A DNA stretch of 64,000 nt from Persicaria tinctoria (GCA_037127255.1 JBANSL010000003.1:24224314-24288313), one strand, 5' to 3'. Shown: positions 25,299 through 39,849, counted from the stretch's first letter. Made by a program: numbers and translations. Notes: generated by a model from the sequence alone, not told the origin.

Positions 25299-27482
25299 GC
25301 TCCGCGTCAGACCTCTGATCGAATCTGCATTCTCAGAGATGATACTTCATATAATGTCCTAATACGCTGGAGCTTGGCTCCGCGTCAGACCTACGATCGA
25401 ATCTGCATTCTCAGAGATGATACTTCATATAAAGTCCTAAGACGCTGGAGCTTGGCTCCGCGTCAGACCTCTGATCGAACCTGCATTCTCAGAGATGATA
25501 CTTCATATAAAGTCCTAAAACGCTGGAGCTTGGCTCCGCGGCCGACCTCTGATCGAATCTGCATTCTCAGAGACGATACTTCATATAAAGTCCTAAGACG
25601 ATGGAGCTTGGCTCCGCGTCAGACCTCTGATCGAATCTGCATTCTCAGAGATGATACTTCATATAAAGTCCTAAAACGCTGGAGCTTGGCTCCGCGTCAG
25701 ACCTCTGATCGAATCTGCATTCTCAGAGATGATACTTCATATAATGTCATAATACGCTGGAGCTTGGCTCCGCGTCAGACCTCTGATCGAATCTGCATTC
25801 TCAGAGATGATACTTCATATAAAGTCCTAAGACGCTGGAGCTTGGCTCCGCGTCAGACCTCTGATCGAATCTGCATTCTCAGAGATGATACTTCATATAA
25901 AGTCCTAAGACGCTGGAGCTTGGCTCAGCGTCAGGCCTCTGATCGAATCTGCATTCTCAGAGATGATACTTCATATAAAGTCCTAAGACGCTGGAGCTTG
26001 GCTCAGCGTCAGGCCTCTGATCGAATCTGCATTCTCAGAGATGATACTTCATATAAAGTCCTAAGACGCTGGAGCTTGGCTCCGCGTCAGACCTCTGATC
26101 GAATCTGCATTCTCAGAGATGATACTTCATATAAAGTCCTAAGACGCTGGAGCTTGGCTCAGCGTCAGGCCTCTGATCGAATCTGCATTCTCAGAGATGA
26201 TACTTCATATAAAGTCCTAAGACGGTGGAGCTTGGCTCCGCGTTAGACCTCTGATCGAATCTGCATTCTCAGAGATGATACTTCATACAAAGTCCTAAAA
26301 CGCTGGAGCTTGGCTCCGCGTCAGACCTCTGATCGAATCTGCATTCTCAGAGATGATACTTCATATAATGTCCTAATACGCTGGAGCTTGGCTCCGCGTC
26401 AGACCTATGATCGAATCTGCATTCTTAGAGATGATACTTCATATAAAGTCCTAAGACGCTGGAGCTTGGCTCCGCGTCAGACCTCTGATCGATTCTGCAT
26501 TCTCAGAGATGATACTTCATATAATGTCCTAATACGCTGGAGCTTGGCTCCGCGTCAGACCTCTGATCGAATCTGCATTCTCAGAGATGATACTTCATAT
26601 AAAGTCCTAAGACGCTGGAGCTTGGCTCCGCGTCAGACCTCTGATCGAATCTGCATTCTCAGAGATGATACTTCATATAAAGTCCTAAGACGCTGGAGCT
26701 TGGCTCAGCGTCAGGCCTCTGATCGAATCTGCATTCTCAGAGATGATACTTCATATAAAGTCCTAAGACGCTGGAGCTTGGCTCAGCGTCAGACCTCTGA
26801 TCGAATCTGCATTCTCAGAGATGATACTTCATATAAAGTCCTAAGACGCTGGAGCTTGGCTCAGCGTCAGGCCTCTGATCGAATCTGCATTCTCAGAGAT
26901 GATACTTCATATAAAGTCCTAAGACGCTGGAGCTTGGCTCAGCGTCAGGCCTCTGATCGAATCTGCATTCTCAGAGATGATACTTCATATAAAGTCCTAA
27001 GACGCTGGAGCTTGGCTCAGCGTCAGGCCTCTGATCGAATCTGCATTCTCAGAGATGATACTTCATATAAAGTCCTAAGACGCTGGAGCTTGGCTCCGCG
27101 TCAGACCTCTGATCGAATCTGCATTCTCAGAGATGATACTTCATATAAAGTCCTAAGACGCTGGAGCTTGGCTCCGCGTTAGACCTCTGATCGAATCTGC
27201 ATTCTCAGAGATGATACTTCATACAAAGTCCTAAAACGCTGGAGCTTGGCTCCGCGTCAGACCTCTGATCGAATCTGCATTCTCAGAGATGATACTTCAT
27301 ATAATGTCCTAATACGCTAGAGCTTGGCTCCGCGTCAGACCTCTAATCGAATCTGCATTCTGAGAGATGATACTTCATATAAAGTCCTAAGACGCTGGAG
27401 CTTGGCTCCGCGTCAGACCTCTGATCGAATCCGCATTCTCAGAGATGATACTTCATATAAAGTCCTAAAACGCTGGAGCTTC

Positions 27483-28340
27483 GCTCCGCGTCAGACCTCT
27501 GATCGAATCTGCATTCTCAGAGATGATACTTCATACAAAGTCCTAAAACGCTGGAGCTTGGCTCCGCGTCAGACCTCTGATCGAATCTGCATTCTAAGAG
27601 ATGATACTTCATATAAAGTCCTAAGACGCTGGAGCTTTGCTCCGCGTCAGACCTCTGATCGAATCTGCATTCTCAGAGATGATACTTCATACAAAGTCCT
27701 AAAACGCTGGAGCTTGGCTCCGCGTCAGACCTCTAATCGAATCTGCATTCTCAGAGATGATACTTCATATAATGTCCTAATACGCTGGAGCTTGGCTCCG
27801 CGTCAGACCTCTGATCGAATCTGCATTCTCAGAGATGATACTTCATATAAAGTCCTAAGACGCTGGAGCTTGGCTCCGCGTCAGACCTCTGATCGAATCT
27901 GCATTCTCAGAGATGATACTTCATATAAAGTCCTAAGACGCTGGAGCTTGGCTCAGGGTCAGGCCTCTGATCGAATCTGCATTCTCAGAGATGATACTTC
28001 ATATAAAGTCCTAAGACGCTGGAGCTTGGCTCAGCGTCAGGCCTCTGATCGAATCTGCATTCTCAGAGATGATACTTCATATAAAGTCCTATGACGCTGG
28101 AGCTTGGCTCCGCGTCAGACCTCTGATCGAATCTGCATTCTCAGAGATGATACTTCATATAAAGTCCTAATACGCTGGAGCTTGGCTCCGCGTCAGACCT
28201 ACGATCGAATCTGCATTCTCAGAGATGATACTTCATATAAAGTCCTAAGACGCTGGAGCTTGGCTCCGCGTCAGACCTCTGATCGAACCTGCATTCTCAG
28301 AGATGATACTTCATATAAAGTCCTAAAACGCTGGAGCTTC
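27483..28340. repeat. 858-bp unit (11 monomers), copy 1
   Basis: Eleven monomers matching 28,341-29,198 at offset 858, including the rare CATTCTAAGAG (27,591 and 28,449). Two differences are seen: TCCTATGACG near 28,092 against TCCTAAGACG, and a GCTTCGCTCC/GCTTGGCTCC junction at the end. Confidence 0.92.
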
Positions 28341-29198
28341 GCTCCGCGTCAGACCTCTGATCGAATCTGCATTCTCAGAGATGATACTTCATACAAAGTC
28401 CTAAAACGCTGGAGCTTGGCTCCGCGTCAGACCTCTGATCGAATCTGCATTCTAAGAGATGATACTTCATATAAAGTCCTAAGACGCTGGAGCTTTGCTC
28501 CGCGTCAGACCTCTGATCGAATCTGCATTCTCAGAGATGATACTTCATACAAAGTCCTAAAACGCTGGAGCTTGGCTCCGCGTCAGACCTCTAATCGAAT
28601 CTGCATTCTCAGAGATGATACTTCATATAATGTCCTAATACGCTGGAGCTTGGCTCCGCGTCAGACCTCTGATCGAATCTGCATTCTCAGAGATGATACT
28701 TCATATAAAGTCCTAAGACGCTGGAGCTTGGCTCCGCGTCAGACCTCTGATCGAATCTGCATTCTCAGAGATGATACTTCATATAAAGTCCTAAGACGCT
28801 GGAGCTTGGCTCAGGGTCAGGCCTCTGATCGAATCTGCATTCTCAGAGATGATACTTCATATAAAGTCCTAAGACGCTGGAGCTTGGCTCAGCGTCAGGC
28901 CTCTGATCGAATCTGCATTCTCAGAGATGATACTTCATATAAAGTCCTAAGACGCTGGAGCTTGGCTCCGCGTCAGACCTCTGATCGAATCTGCATTCTC
29001 AGAGATGATACTTCATATAAAGTCCTAATACGCTGGAGCTTGGCTCCGCGTCAGACCTACGATCGAATCTGCATTCTCAGAGATGATACTTCATATAAAG
29101 TCCTAAGACGCTGGAGCTTGGCTCCGCGTCAGACCTCTGATCGAACCTGCATTCTCAGAGATGATACTTCATATAAAGTCCTAAAACGCTGGAGCTTG
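28341..29198. repeat. 858-bp unit (11 monomers), copy 2
   Basis: Abuts copy 1 with the same monomer order: F-flanked A monomers, E with CTCTAATCG, A, A, B with CAGGGTCAGG, B, A, then H with ACCTACGATCG and a monomer with GAACCTGC. Confidence 0.92.
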
Positions 29199-30134
29199 GC
29201 TCCGCGGCCGACCTCTGATCGAATCTGCATTCTCAGAGACGATACTTCATATAAAGTCCTAAGACGATGGAGCTTGGCTCCGCGTCAGACCTCTGATCGA
29301 ATCTGCATTCTCAGAGATGATACTTCATATAAAGTCCTAAAACGCTGGAGCTTGGCTCCGCGTCAGACCTCTGATCGAATCTGCATTCTCAGAGATGATA
29401 CTTCATATAATGTCCTAATACGCTGGAGCTTGGCTCCGCGTCAGACCTCTGATCGAATCTGCATTCTCAGAGATGATACTTCATATAAAGTCCTAAGACG
29501 CTGGAGCTTGGCTCCGCGTCAGACCTCTGATCGAATCTGCATTCTCAGAGATGATACTTCATATAAAGTCCTAAGACGCTGGAGCTTGGCTCAGCGTCAG
29601 GCCTCTGATCGAATCTGCATTCTCAGAGATGATACTTCATATAAAGTCCTAAGACGGTGGAGCTTGGCTCCGCGTTAGACCTCTGATCGAATCTGCATTC
29701 TCAGAGATGATACTTCATACAAAGTCCTAAAACGCTGGAGCTTGGCTCCGCGTCAGACCTCTGATCGAATCTGCATTCTCAGAGATGATACTTCATATAA
29801 TGTCCTAATACGCTGGAGCTTGGCTCCGCGTCAGACCTACGATCGAATCTGCATTCTCAGAGATGATACTTCATATAAAGTCCTAAGACGCTGGAGCTTG
29901 GCTCCGCGTCAGACCTCTGATCGAACCTGCATTCTCAGAGATGATACTTCATATAAAGTCCTAAAACGCTGGAGCTTGGCTCCGCGGCCGACCTCTGATC
30001 GAATCTGCATTCTCAGAGACGATACTTCATATAAAGTCCTAAGACGATGGAGCTTGGCTCCGCGTCAGACCTCTGATCGAATCTGCATTCTCAGAGATGA
30101 TACTTCATATAAAGTCCTAAAACGCTGGAGCTTG

Positions 30135-30758
30135 GCTCCGCGTCAGACCTCTGATCGAATCTGCATTCTCAGAGATGATACTTCATATAATGTCCTAATA
30201 CGCTGGAGCTTGGCTCCGCGTCAGACCTCTGATCGAATCTGCATTCTCAGAGATGATACTTCATATAAAGTCCTAAGACGCTGGAGCTTGGCTCCGCGTC
30301 AGACCTCTGATCGAATCTGCATTCTCAGAGATGATACTTCATATAAAGTCCTAAGACGCTGGAGCTTGGCTCAGCGTCAGGCCTCTGATCGAATCTGCAT
30401 TCTCAGAGATGATACTTCATATAAAGTCCTAAGACGCTGGAGCTTGGCTCAGCGTCAGGCCTCTGATCGAATCTGCATTCTCAGAGATGATACTTCATAT
30501 AAAGTCCTAAGACGCTGGAGCTTGGCTCCGCGTCAGACCTCTGATCGAATCTGCATTCTCAGAGATGATACTTCATATAAAGTCCTAAGACGCTGGAGCT
30601 TGGCTCAGCGTCAGGCCTCTGATCGAATCTGCATTCTCAGAGATGATACTTCATATAAAGTCCTAAGACGGTGGAGCTTGGCTCCGCGTTAGACCTCTGA
30701 TCGAATCTGCATTCTCAGAGATGATACTTCATACAAAGTCCTAAAACGCTGGAGCTTG
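30135..30758. repeat. 624-bp octamer E-A-A-B-B-A-B-D, tandem copy 1
   Basis: Same monomer order as 12,273-12,896, repeated immediately at 30,759-31,382. It shows the octamer acting as a tandem unit on its own, without H monomers between copies. Confidence 0.9.
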
Positions 30759-31382
30759 GCTCCGCGTCAGACCTCTGATCGAATCTGCATTCTCAGAGAT
30801 GATACTTCATATAATGTCCTAATACGCTGGAGCTTGGCTCCGCGTCAGACCTCTGATCGAATCTGCATTCTCAGAGATGATACTTCATATAAAGTCCTAA
30901 GACGCTGGAGCTTGGCTCCGCGTCAGACCTCTGATCGAATCTGCATTCTCAGAGATGATACTTCATATAAAGTCCTAAGACGCTGGAGCTTGGCTCAGCG
31001 TCAGGCCTCTGATCGAATCTGCATTCTCAGAGATGATACTTCATATAAAGTCCTAAGACGCTGGAGCTTGGCTCAGCGTCAGGCCTCTGATCGAATCTGC
31101 ATTCTCAGAGATGATACTTCATATAAAGTCCTAAGACGCTGGAGCTTGGCTCCGCGTCAGACCTCTGATCGAATCTGCATTCTCAGAGATGATACTTCAT
31201 ATAAAGTCCTAAGACGCTGGAGCTTGGCTCAGCGTCAGGCCTCTGATCGAATCTGCATTCTCAGAGATGATACTTCATATAAAGTCCTAAGACGGTGGAG
31301 CTTGGCTCCGCGTTAGACCTCTGATCGAATCTGCATTCTCAGAGATGATACTTCATACAAAGTAATAAAACGCTGGAGCTTG
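30759..31382. repeat. 624-bp octamer E-A-A-B-B-A-B-D, tandem copy 2
   Basis: Abuts copy 1. Its D monomer has a private AAAGTAATAAAACG near 31,362, where other copies read AAAGTCCTAAAACG. Confidence 0.9.
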
Positions 31383-33300
31383 GCTCCGCGTCAGACCTCT
31401 GATCGAATCTGCATTCTCAGAGATGATACTTCATATAATGTCCTAATACGCTGGAGCTTGGCTCCGCGTCAGACCTACGATCGAATCTGCATTCTCAGAG
31501 ATGATACTTCATATAAAGTCCTAAGACGCTGGAGCTTGGCTCCGCGTCAGACCTCTGATCGAACCTGCATTCTCAGAGATGATACTTCATATAAAGTCCT
31601 AAAACGCTGGAGCTTGGCTCCGCGGCCGACCTCTGATCGAATCTGCATTCTCAGAGACGATACTTCATATAAAGTCCTAAGACGATGGAGCTTGGCTCCG
31701 CGTCAGACCTCTGATCGAATCTGCATTCTCAGAGATGATACTTCATATAAAGTCCTAAAACGCTGGAGCTTGGCTCCGCGTCAGACCTCTGATCGAATCT
31801 GCATTCTCAGAGATGATACTTCATATAATGTCCTAATACGCTGGAGCTTGGCTCCGCGTCAGACCTCTGATCGAATCTGCATTCTCAGAGATGATACTTC
31901 ATATAAAGTCCTAAGACGCTGGAGCTTGGCTCAGCGTCAGGCCTCTGATCGAATCTGCATTCTCAGAGATGATACTTCATATAAAGTCCTAAGACGCTGG
32001 AGCTTGGCTCAGCGTCAGGCCTCTGATCGAATCTGCATTCTTAGAGATGATACTTCATATAAAGTCCTAAGACGCTGGAGCTTGGCTCCGCGTCAGACCT
32101 CTGATCGAATCTGCATTCTCAGAGATGATACTTCATATAAAGTCCTAAGACGCTGGAGCTTGGCTCAGCGTCAGGCCTCTGATCGAATCTGCATTCTCAG
32201 AGATGATACTTCATATAAAGTCCTAAGACGGTGGAGCTTGGCTCCGCGTTAGACCTCTGATCGAATCTGCATTCTCAGAGATGATACTTCATACAAAGTC
32301 CTAAAACGCTGGAGCTTGGCTCCGCGTCAGACCTCTGATCGAATCTGCATTCTCAGAGATGATACTTCATATAATGTCCTAATACGCTGGAGCTTGGCTC
32401 CGCGTCAGACCTATGATCGAATCTGCATTCTCAGAGATGATACTTCATATAAAGTCCTAAGACGCTGGAGCTTGGCTCCGCGTCAGACCTCTGATCGAAT
32501 CTGCATTCTCAGAGATGATACTTCATATAATGTCCTAATACGCTGGAGCTTGGCTCCGCGTCAGACCTCTGATCGAATCTGCATTCTCAGAGATGATACT
32601 TCATATAAAGTCCTAAGACGCTGGAGCTTGGCTCCGCGTCAGACCTCTGATCGAATATGCATTCTCAGAGATGATACTTCATATAAAGTCCTAAGACGCT
32701 GGAGCTTGGCTCAGCGTCAGGCCTCTGATCGAATCTGCATTCTCAGAGATGATACTTCATATAAAGTCCTAAGACGCTGGAGCTTGGCTCAGCGTCAGAC
32801 CTCTGATCGAATCTGCATTCTCAGAGATGATACTTCATATAAAGTCCTAAGACGCTGGAGCTTGGCTCAGCGTCAGGCCTCTGATCGAATCTGCATTCTC
32901 AGAGATGATACTTCATATAAAGTCCTAAGACGCTGGAGCTTGGCTCAGCGTCAGGCCTCTGATCGAATCTGCATTCTCAGAGATGATACTTCATATAAAG
33001 TCCTAAGACGCTGGAGCTTGGCTCAGCGTTAGGCCTCTAATCGAATCTGCATTCTCAGAGATGATACTTCATATAAAGTCCTAAGACGCTGGAGCTTGGC
33101 TCCGCGTCAGACCTCTGATCGAATCTGCATTCTCAGAGATGATACTTCATATAAAGTCCTAAGACGCTGGAGCTTGGCTCCGCGTTAGACCTCTGATCGA
33201 ATCTGCATTCTCAGAGATGATACTTCATACAAAGTCCTAAAACGCTGGAGCTTGGCTCCGCGTCAGACCTCTGATCGAATCTGCATTCTCAGAGATGATA

Positions 33301-35640
33301 CTTCATATAATGTCCTAATACGCTGGAGCTTGGCTCCGCGTCAGACCTATGATCGAATCTGCATTCTCAGAGATGATACTTCATATAAAGTCCTAAGACG
33401 CTGGAGCTTGGCTCCGCGTCAGACCTCTGATCGAATCTGCATTCTCAGAGATGATACTTCATATAAAGTCCTAAGACGCTGGAGCTTGGCTCCGCGTCAG
33501 ACCTCTGATCGAATCTGTATTCTCAGAGATGATACTTCATATAAAGTCCTAAGACGCTGGAGCTTGGCTCAGCGTCAGGCCTCTGATCGAATCTGCATTC
33601 TCAGAGATTATACTTCATATAAAGTCCTAAGACGCTGGAGCTTGGCTCAGCGTCAGGCCTCTGATCGAATCTGCATTCTCAGAGATGATACTTCATATAA
33701 AGTCCTAAGACGCTGGAGCTTGGCTCCACGTCAGACCTCTGATCGAATCTGCATTCTCAGAGATGATACTTCATATAAAGTCCTAAGACGCTGGAGCTTG
33801 GCTCAGCGTCAGGCCTCTGATCGAATCTGCATTCTCAGAGATGATACTTCATATAAAGTCCTAAGACGGTGGAGCTTGGCTCCGCGTTAGACCTCTGATC
33901 GAATCTGCATTCTCAGAGATGATACTTCATACAAAGTCCTAAAACGCTGGAGCTTGGCTCCGCGTGAGACCTCTGATCGAATCTGCATTCTCAGAGATGA
34001 TACTTCATATAATGTCCTAATACGCTGGAGCTTGGCTCCGCGTCAGACCTATGATCGAATCTGCATTCTCAGAGATGATACTTCATATAAAGTCCTAAGA
34101 CGCTGGAGCTTGGCTCCGCGTCAGACCTCTGATCGAATCTGCATTCTCAGAGATGATACTTCATATAAAGTCCTAAAACGCTGGAGCTTGGCTCCGCGGC
34201 CGACCTCTGATCGAATCTGCATTCTCAGAGACGATACTTCATATAAAGTCCTAAGACGCTGGAGCTTGGCTCCGCGTCAGACCTCTGATCGAATCTGCAT
34301 TCTCAGAGATAATACTTCATATAAAGTCCTAAGACGCTGGAGCTTGGCTCAGCGTCAGGCCTCTGATCGAATCTGCATTTTCAGAGATGATACTTCATAT
34401 AAAGTCCTAAGACGCTGGAGCTTGGCTCCGCGTTAGACCTCTGATCGAATCTGCATTCTCAGAGATGATACTTCATACAAAATCCTAAAATGCTGGAGCT
34501 TGGCTCCGCGTCAGACCTCTGATCGAATCTGCATTCTCAGAGATGATACTTCATATAAAGTCCTAATACGCTGGAGCTTGGCTCAGCGTCAGGCCTCTGA
34601 TCGAATCTGCATTCTCAGAGATGATACTTCATATAAAGTCCTAAGACGCTGGAGCTTGGCTCCGCGTTAGACCTCTGATCGAATCTGCATTCTAAGAGAC
34701 GATACTTCATACAAAGTCCTAAGACGCTGGAGCTTGGCTCCGCGTCAGACCTCTGATCGAATCTGCATTCTCAGAGATGATACTTCATATAAAGTCCTAA
34801 AACGCTGGAGCTTGGCTCCGCGTCAGACCTCTGATCGAATCTGCATTCTCAGAGATGATACTTCATCTAAAGTCCTAAGACGCTGGAGCTTGGCTCAGCG
34901 TCAGGCCTCTGATCGAATCTGCATTCTCAGAGATGATACTTCATATAAAGTCCTAAGACGCTGGAGCTTGGCTCCGCGTCAGACCTCTGATCGAATCTGC
35001 ATTCTCAGAGATGATACTTCATATAAAGTCCTAAGACGCTGGAGCTTGGCTCCGCGTCAGACCTCTGATCGAATCTGCATTCTCAGAGATGATACATCAT
35101 ATAAAGTCCTAAGACGCTGGAGCTTGGCTCAGCGTCAGGCCTCTGATCGAATCTGCATTCTCAGAGATGATACTTCATATAATGTCCTAATACGCTGGAG
35201 CTTGGCTCCGCGTCAGACCTCTGATCGAATCTGCATTCTCAGAGATGATACTTCATATAAAGTCCTAAGACGCTGGAGCTTGGCTCCGCGTCAGACCTCT
35301 GATCGAATCTGCATTCTCAGAGATGATACTTCATATAAAGTCCTAAGACGCTGGAGCTTGGCTCAGCGTCAGGCCTCTGATCGAATCTGCATTCTCAGAG
35401 ATGATACTTCATATAAAGTCCTAAGACGCTGGAGCTTGGCTCAGCGTCAGCCCTCTGATCGAATCTGCATTCTCAGAGATGATACTTCATATAAAGTCCT
35501 AAGACGCTGGAGCTTGGCTCCGCGTCAGACCTCTGATCGAATCTGCATTCTCAGAGATGATACTTCATATAAAGTCCTAAGACGCTGGAGCTTGGCTCAG
35601 CGTCAGGCCTCTGATCGAATCTGCATTCTCAGAGATGATA
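33301..35640. repeat. 2,340-bp higher-order unit (30 monomers), copy 1
   Basis: Compared line by line with 35,641-37,980 (offset exactly 2,340), I find three mismatches, about 99.9% identity. Shared rare markers include GAATCTGTATTC, CAGAGATTATAC, GGCTCCACGTC, CGCGTGAGACC, CAGAGATAATAC, CTAAGAGACG, CTTCATCTAAAG, GATACATCAT and GTCAGCCCTCTG. Confidence 0.97.
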
Positions 35641-37980
35641 CTTCATATAATGTCCTAATACGCTGGAGCTTGGCTCCGCGTCAGACCTATGATCGAATCT
35701 GCATTCTCAGAGATGATACTTCATATAAAGTCCTAAGACGCTGGAGCTTGGCTCCGCGTCAGACCTCTGATCGAATCTGCATTCTCAGAGATGATACTTC
35801 ATATAAAGTCCTAAGACGCTGGAGCTTGGCTCCGCGTCAGACCTCTGATCGAATCTGTATTCTCAGAGATGATACTTCATATAAAGTCCTAAGACGCTGG
35901 AGCTTGGCTCAGCGTCAGGCCTCTGATCGAATCTGCATTCTCAGAGATTATACTTCATATAAAGTCCTAAGACGCTGGAGCTTGGCTCAGCGTCAGGCCT
36001 CTGATCGAATCTGCATTCTCAGAGATGATACTTCATATAAAGTCCTAAGACGCTGGAGCTTGGCTCCACGTCAGACCTCTGATCGAATCTGCATTCTCAG
36101 AGATGATACTTCATATAAAGTCCTAAGACGCTGGAGCTTGGCTCAGCGTCAGGCCTCTGATCGAATCTGCATTCTCAGAGATGATACTTCATATAAAGTC
36201 CTAAGACGGTGGAGCTTGGCTCCGCGTTAGACCTCTGATCGAATCTGCATTCTCAGAGATGATACTTCATACAAAGTCCTAAAACGCTGGAGCTTGGCTC
36301 CGCGTGAGACCTCTGATCGAATCTGCATTCTCAGAGATGATACTTCATATAATGTCCTAATACGCTGGAGCTTGGCTCCGCGTCAGACCTATGATCGAAT
36401 CTGCATTCTCAGAGATGATACTTCATATAAAGTCCTAAGACGCTGGAGCTTGGCTCCGCGTCAGACCTCTGATCGAATCTGCATTCTCAGAGATGATACT
36501 TCATATAAAGTCCTAAAACGCTGGAGCTTGGCTCCGCGGCCGACCTCTGATCGAATCTGCATTCTCAGAGACGATACTTCATATAAAGTCCTAAGACGCT
36601 GGAGCTTGGCTCCGCGTCAGACCTCTGATCGAATCTGCATTCTCAGAGATAATACTTCATATAAAGTCCTAAGACGCTTGAGCTTGGCTCAGCGTCAGGC
36701 CTCTGATCGAATCTGCATTTTCAGAGATGATACTTCATATAAAGTCCTAAGACGCTGGAGCTTGGCTCCGCGTTAGACCTCTGATCGAATCTGCATTCTC
36801 AGAGATGATACTTCATACAAAATCCTAAAATGCTGGAGCTTGGCTCCGCGTCAGACCTCTGATCGAATCTGCATTCTCAGAGATGATACTTCATATAAAG
36901 TCCTAATACGCTGGAGCTTGGCTCAGCGTCAGGCCTCTGATCGAATCTGCATTCTCAGAGATGATACTTCATATAAAGTCCTAAGACGCTGGAGCTTGGC
37001 TCCGCGTTAGACCTCTGATCGAATCTGCATTCTAAGAGACGATACTTCATACAAAGTCCTAAGACGCTGGAGCTTGGCTCCGCGTCAGACCTCTGATCGA
37101 ATCTGCATTCTCAGAGATGATACTTCATATAAAGTCCTAAAACGCTGGAGCTTGGCTTCGCGTCAGACCTCTGATCGAATCTGCATTCTCAGAGATGATA
37201 CTTCATCTAAAGTCCTAAGACGCTGGAGCTTGGCTCAGCGTCAGGCCTCTGATCGAATCTGCATTCTCAGAGATGATACTTCATATAAAGTCCTAAGACG
37301 CTGGAGCTTGGCTCCGCGTCAGACCTCTGATCGAATCTGCATTCTCAGAGATGATACTTCATATAAAGTCCTAAGACGCTGGAGCTTGGCTCCGCGTCAG
37401 ACCTCTGATCGAATCTGCATTCTCAGAGATGATACATCATATAAAGTCCTAAGACGCTGGAGCTTGGCTCAGCGTCAGGCCTCTGATCGAATCTGCATTC
37501 TCAGAGATGATACTTCATATAATGTCCTAATACGCTGGAGCTTGGCTCCGCGTCAGACCTCTGATCGAATCTGCATTCTCAGAGATGATACTTCATATAA
37601 AGTCCTAAGTCGCTGGAGCTTGGCTCCGCGTCAGACCTCTGATCGAATCTGCATTCTCAGAGATGATACTTCATATAAAGTCCTAAGACGCTGGAGCTTG
37701 GCTCAGCGTCAGGCCTCTGATCGAATCTGCATTCTCAGAGATGATACTTCATATAAAGTCCTAAGACGCTGGAGCTTGGCTCAGCGTCAGCCCTCTGATC
37801 GAATCTGCATTCTCAGAGATGATACTTCATATAAAGTCCTAAGACGCTGGAGCTTGGCTCCGCGTCAGACCTCTGATCGAATCTGCATTCTCAGAGATGA
37901 TACTTCATATAAAGTCCTAAGACGCTGGAGCTTGGCTCAGCGTCAGGCCTCTGATCGAATCTGCATTCTCAGAGATGATA
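35641..37980. repeat. 2,340-bp higher-order unit (30 monomers), copy 2
   Basis: Abuts copy 1. Differences are CGCTTGAGC near 36,678, GGCTTCGCG near 37,157 and CTAAGTCGC near 37,610. Beyond 37,980 the match ends where a GACGGTGG-D pair replaces the expected E-H pair. Confidence 0.97.
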
Positions 37981-39849
37981 CTTCATATAAAGTCCTAAGA
38001 CGGTGGAGCTTGGCTCCGCGTTAGACCTCTGATCGAATCTGCATTCTCAGAGATGATACTTCATACAAAGTCCTAAAACGCTGGAGCTTGGCTCCGCGTC
38101 AGACCTCTGATCGAATCTGCATTCTCAGAGATGATACTTCATATAATGTCCTAATACGCTGGAGCTTGGCTCCGCGTCAGACCTCTGATCGAATCTGCAT
38201 TCTCAGAGATGATACTTCATATAAAGTCCTAATACGCTGGAGCTTGGCTCAGCGTCAGGCCTCTGATCGAATCTGCATTCTCAGAGATGATACTTCATAT
38301 AAAGTCCTAAGACGCTAGAGCTTGGCTCCGCGTTAGACCTCTGATCGAATCTGCATTCTAAGAGACGATACTTCATACAAAGTCCTAAGACGCTGGAGCT
38401 TGGCTCCGCGTCAGACCTCTGATCGAATCTGCATTCTCAGAGATGATACTTCATATAAAGTCCTAAAACGCTGGAGCTTGGCTCCGCGTCAGACCTCTGA
38501 TCGAATCTGCATTCTCAGAGATGATACTTCATCTAAAGTCCTAAGACGCTGGAGCTTGGCTCAGCGTCAGGCCTCTGATCGAATCTGCATTCTCAGAGAT
38601 GATACTTCATATAAAGTCCTAAGACGCTGGAGCTTGGCTCCGCGTCAGACCTCTGATCGAATCTGCATTCTCAGAGATGATACTTCATATAAAGTCCTAA
38701 GACGCTGGAGCTTGGCTCCGCGTCAGACCTCTGATCGAATCTGCATTCTCAGAGATGATACTTCATATAAAGTCCTAAGACGCTGGAGCTTGGCTCCGCG
38801 TCAGACCTCTGATCGAATCTGCATTCTCAGAGATGATACTTCATATAAAGTCCTAAGACGCTGGAGCTTGGCTCAGCGTCAGGCCTCTGATCGAATCTGC
38901 ATTCTCAGAGATGATACTTCATATAATGTCCTAATACGCTGGAGCATGGCTCCGCGTCAGACCTCTGATCGAATCTGCATTCTCAGAGATGATACTTCAT
39001 ATAAAGTCCTAAGACGCTGGAGCTTGGCTCCGCGTCAGACCTCTGATCGAATCTGCATTCTCAGAGACGATACTTCATATAAAGTCCTAAGACGCTGGAG
39101 CTTGGCTCAGCGTCAGGCCTCTGATCGAATCTGCATTCTCAGAGATGATACTTCATATAAAGTCCTAAGACGCTGGAGCTTGGCTCAGCGTCAGGCCTCT
39201 GATCGAATCTGCATTCTCAGAGATGATACTTCATATAAAGTCCTAAGACGCTGGAGCTTGGCTCCGCGTCAGACCTCTGATCGAATCTGCATTCTCAGAG
39301 ATGATACTTCATATAAAGTCCTAAGACGCTGGAGCTTGGCTCAGCGTCAGGCCTCTGATCGAATCTGCATTCTCAGAGATGATACTTCATATAAAGTCCT
39401 AAGACGGTGGAGCTTGGCTCCGCGTTAGACCTCTGATCGAATCTGCATTCTCAGAGATGATACTTCATACAAAGTCCTAAAACGCTGGAGCTTGGCTCCG
39501 CGTCAGACCTCTGATCGAATCTGCATTCTCAGAGATTATACTTCATATAAAGTCCTAAGACGCTGGAGCTTGGCTCCGCGTCAGACCTCTGATCGAATCT
39601 CCATTCTCAGAGATGATACTTCATATAAAGTCCTAAGACGATGGAGCTTGGCTCTACGTCAGACCTCTGATCAAATCTGCATTCTCAGAGATGATACTTC
39701 ATATAAAGTCCTAAGACGCTGGAGCTTGGCTCAGCGTCAGGCCTCTGATCGAATCTGCATTCTCAGAGATGATACTTCATATAAAGTCCTAAGACGCTGG
39801 AGCTTGGCTCAACGTCAGGCCTCTGATCGAATCTGCATTTTAAGAGATG

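Larger units (their letters stand above)
11901..33300. repeat. Array block 2: E-A-A-B-B-A-B-D octamer domain
   Basis: The recurring motif is an eight-monomer series ending in a class D monomer (CGCGTTAGACC followed by TACAAAGTCC). The B monomer just before D usually ends GACGGTGGAGC instead of GACGCTGGAGC, a linked marker. Clean octamers are at 12,273-12,896, 13,131-13,754, 14,223-14,846, 30,135-30,758 and 30,759-31,382. Longer units of 858, 1,092 and 1,404 bp are built by adding monomers, especially class H (ACCTACGATCG or ACCTATGATCG), which is largely confined to this block and the next. No class G monomers are seen. The 78-bp phase is constant throughout. No gene is seen. Confidence 0.85.
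33301..39430. repeat. Array block 3: 30-monomer unit and derivatives
   Basis: Two adjacent 2,340-bp units (33,301-35,640 and 35,641-37,980) are followed by a related segment up to about 39,430. That segment shares rare markers such as CTAAGAGACG (near 38,358) and CTTCATCTAAAG (near 38,525) with both units, at 1,326 bp from the second copy. It contains the last class E monomer of the window (near 38,925). No gene is seen. Confidence 0.85.
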
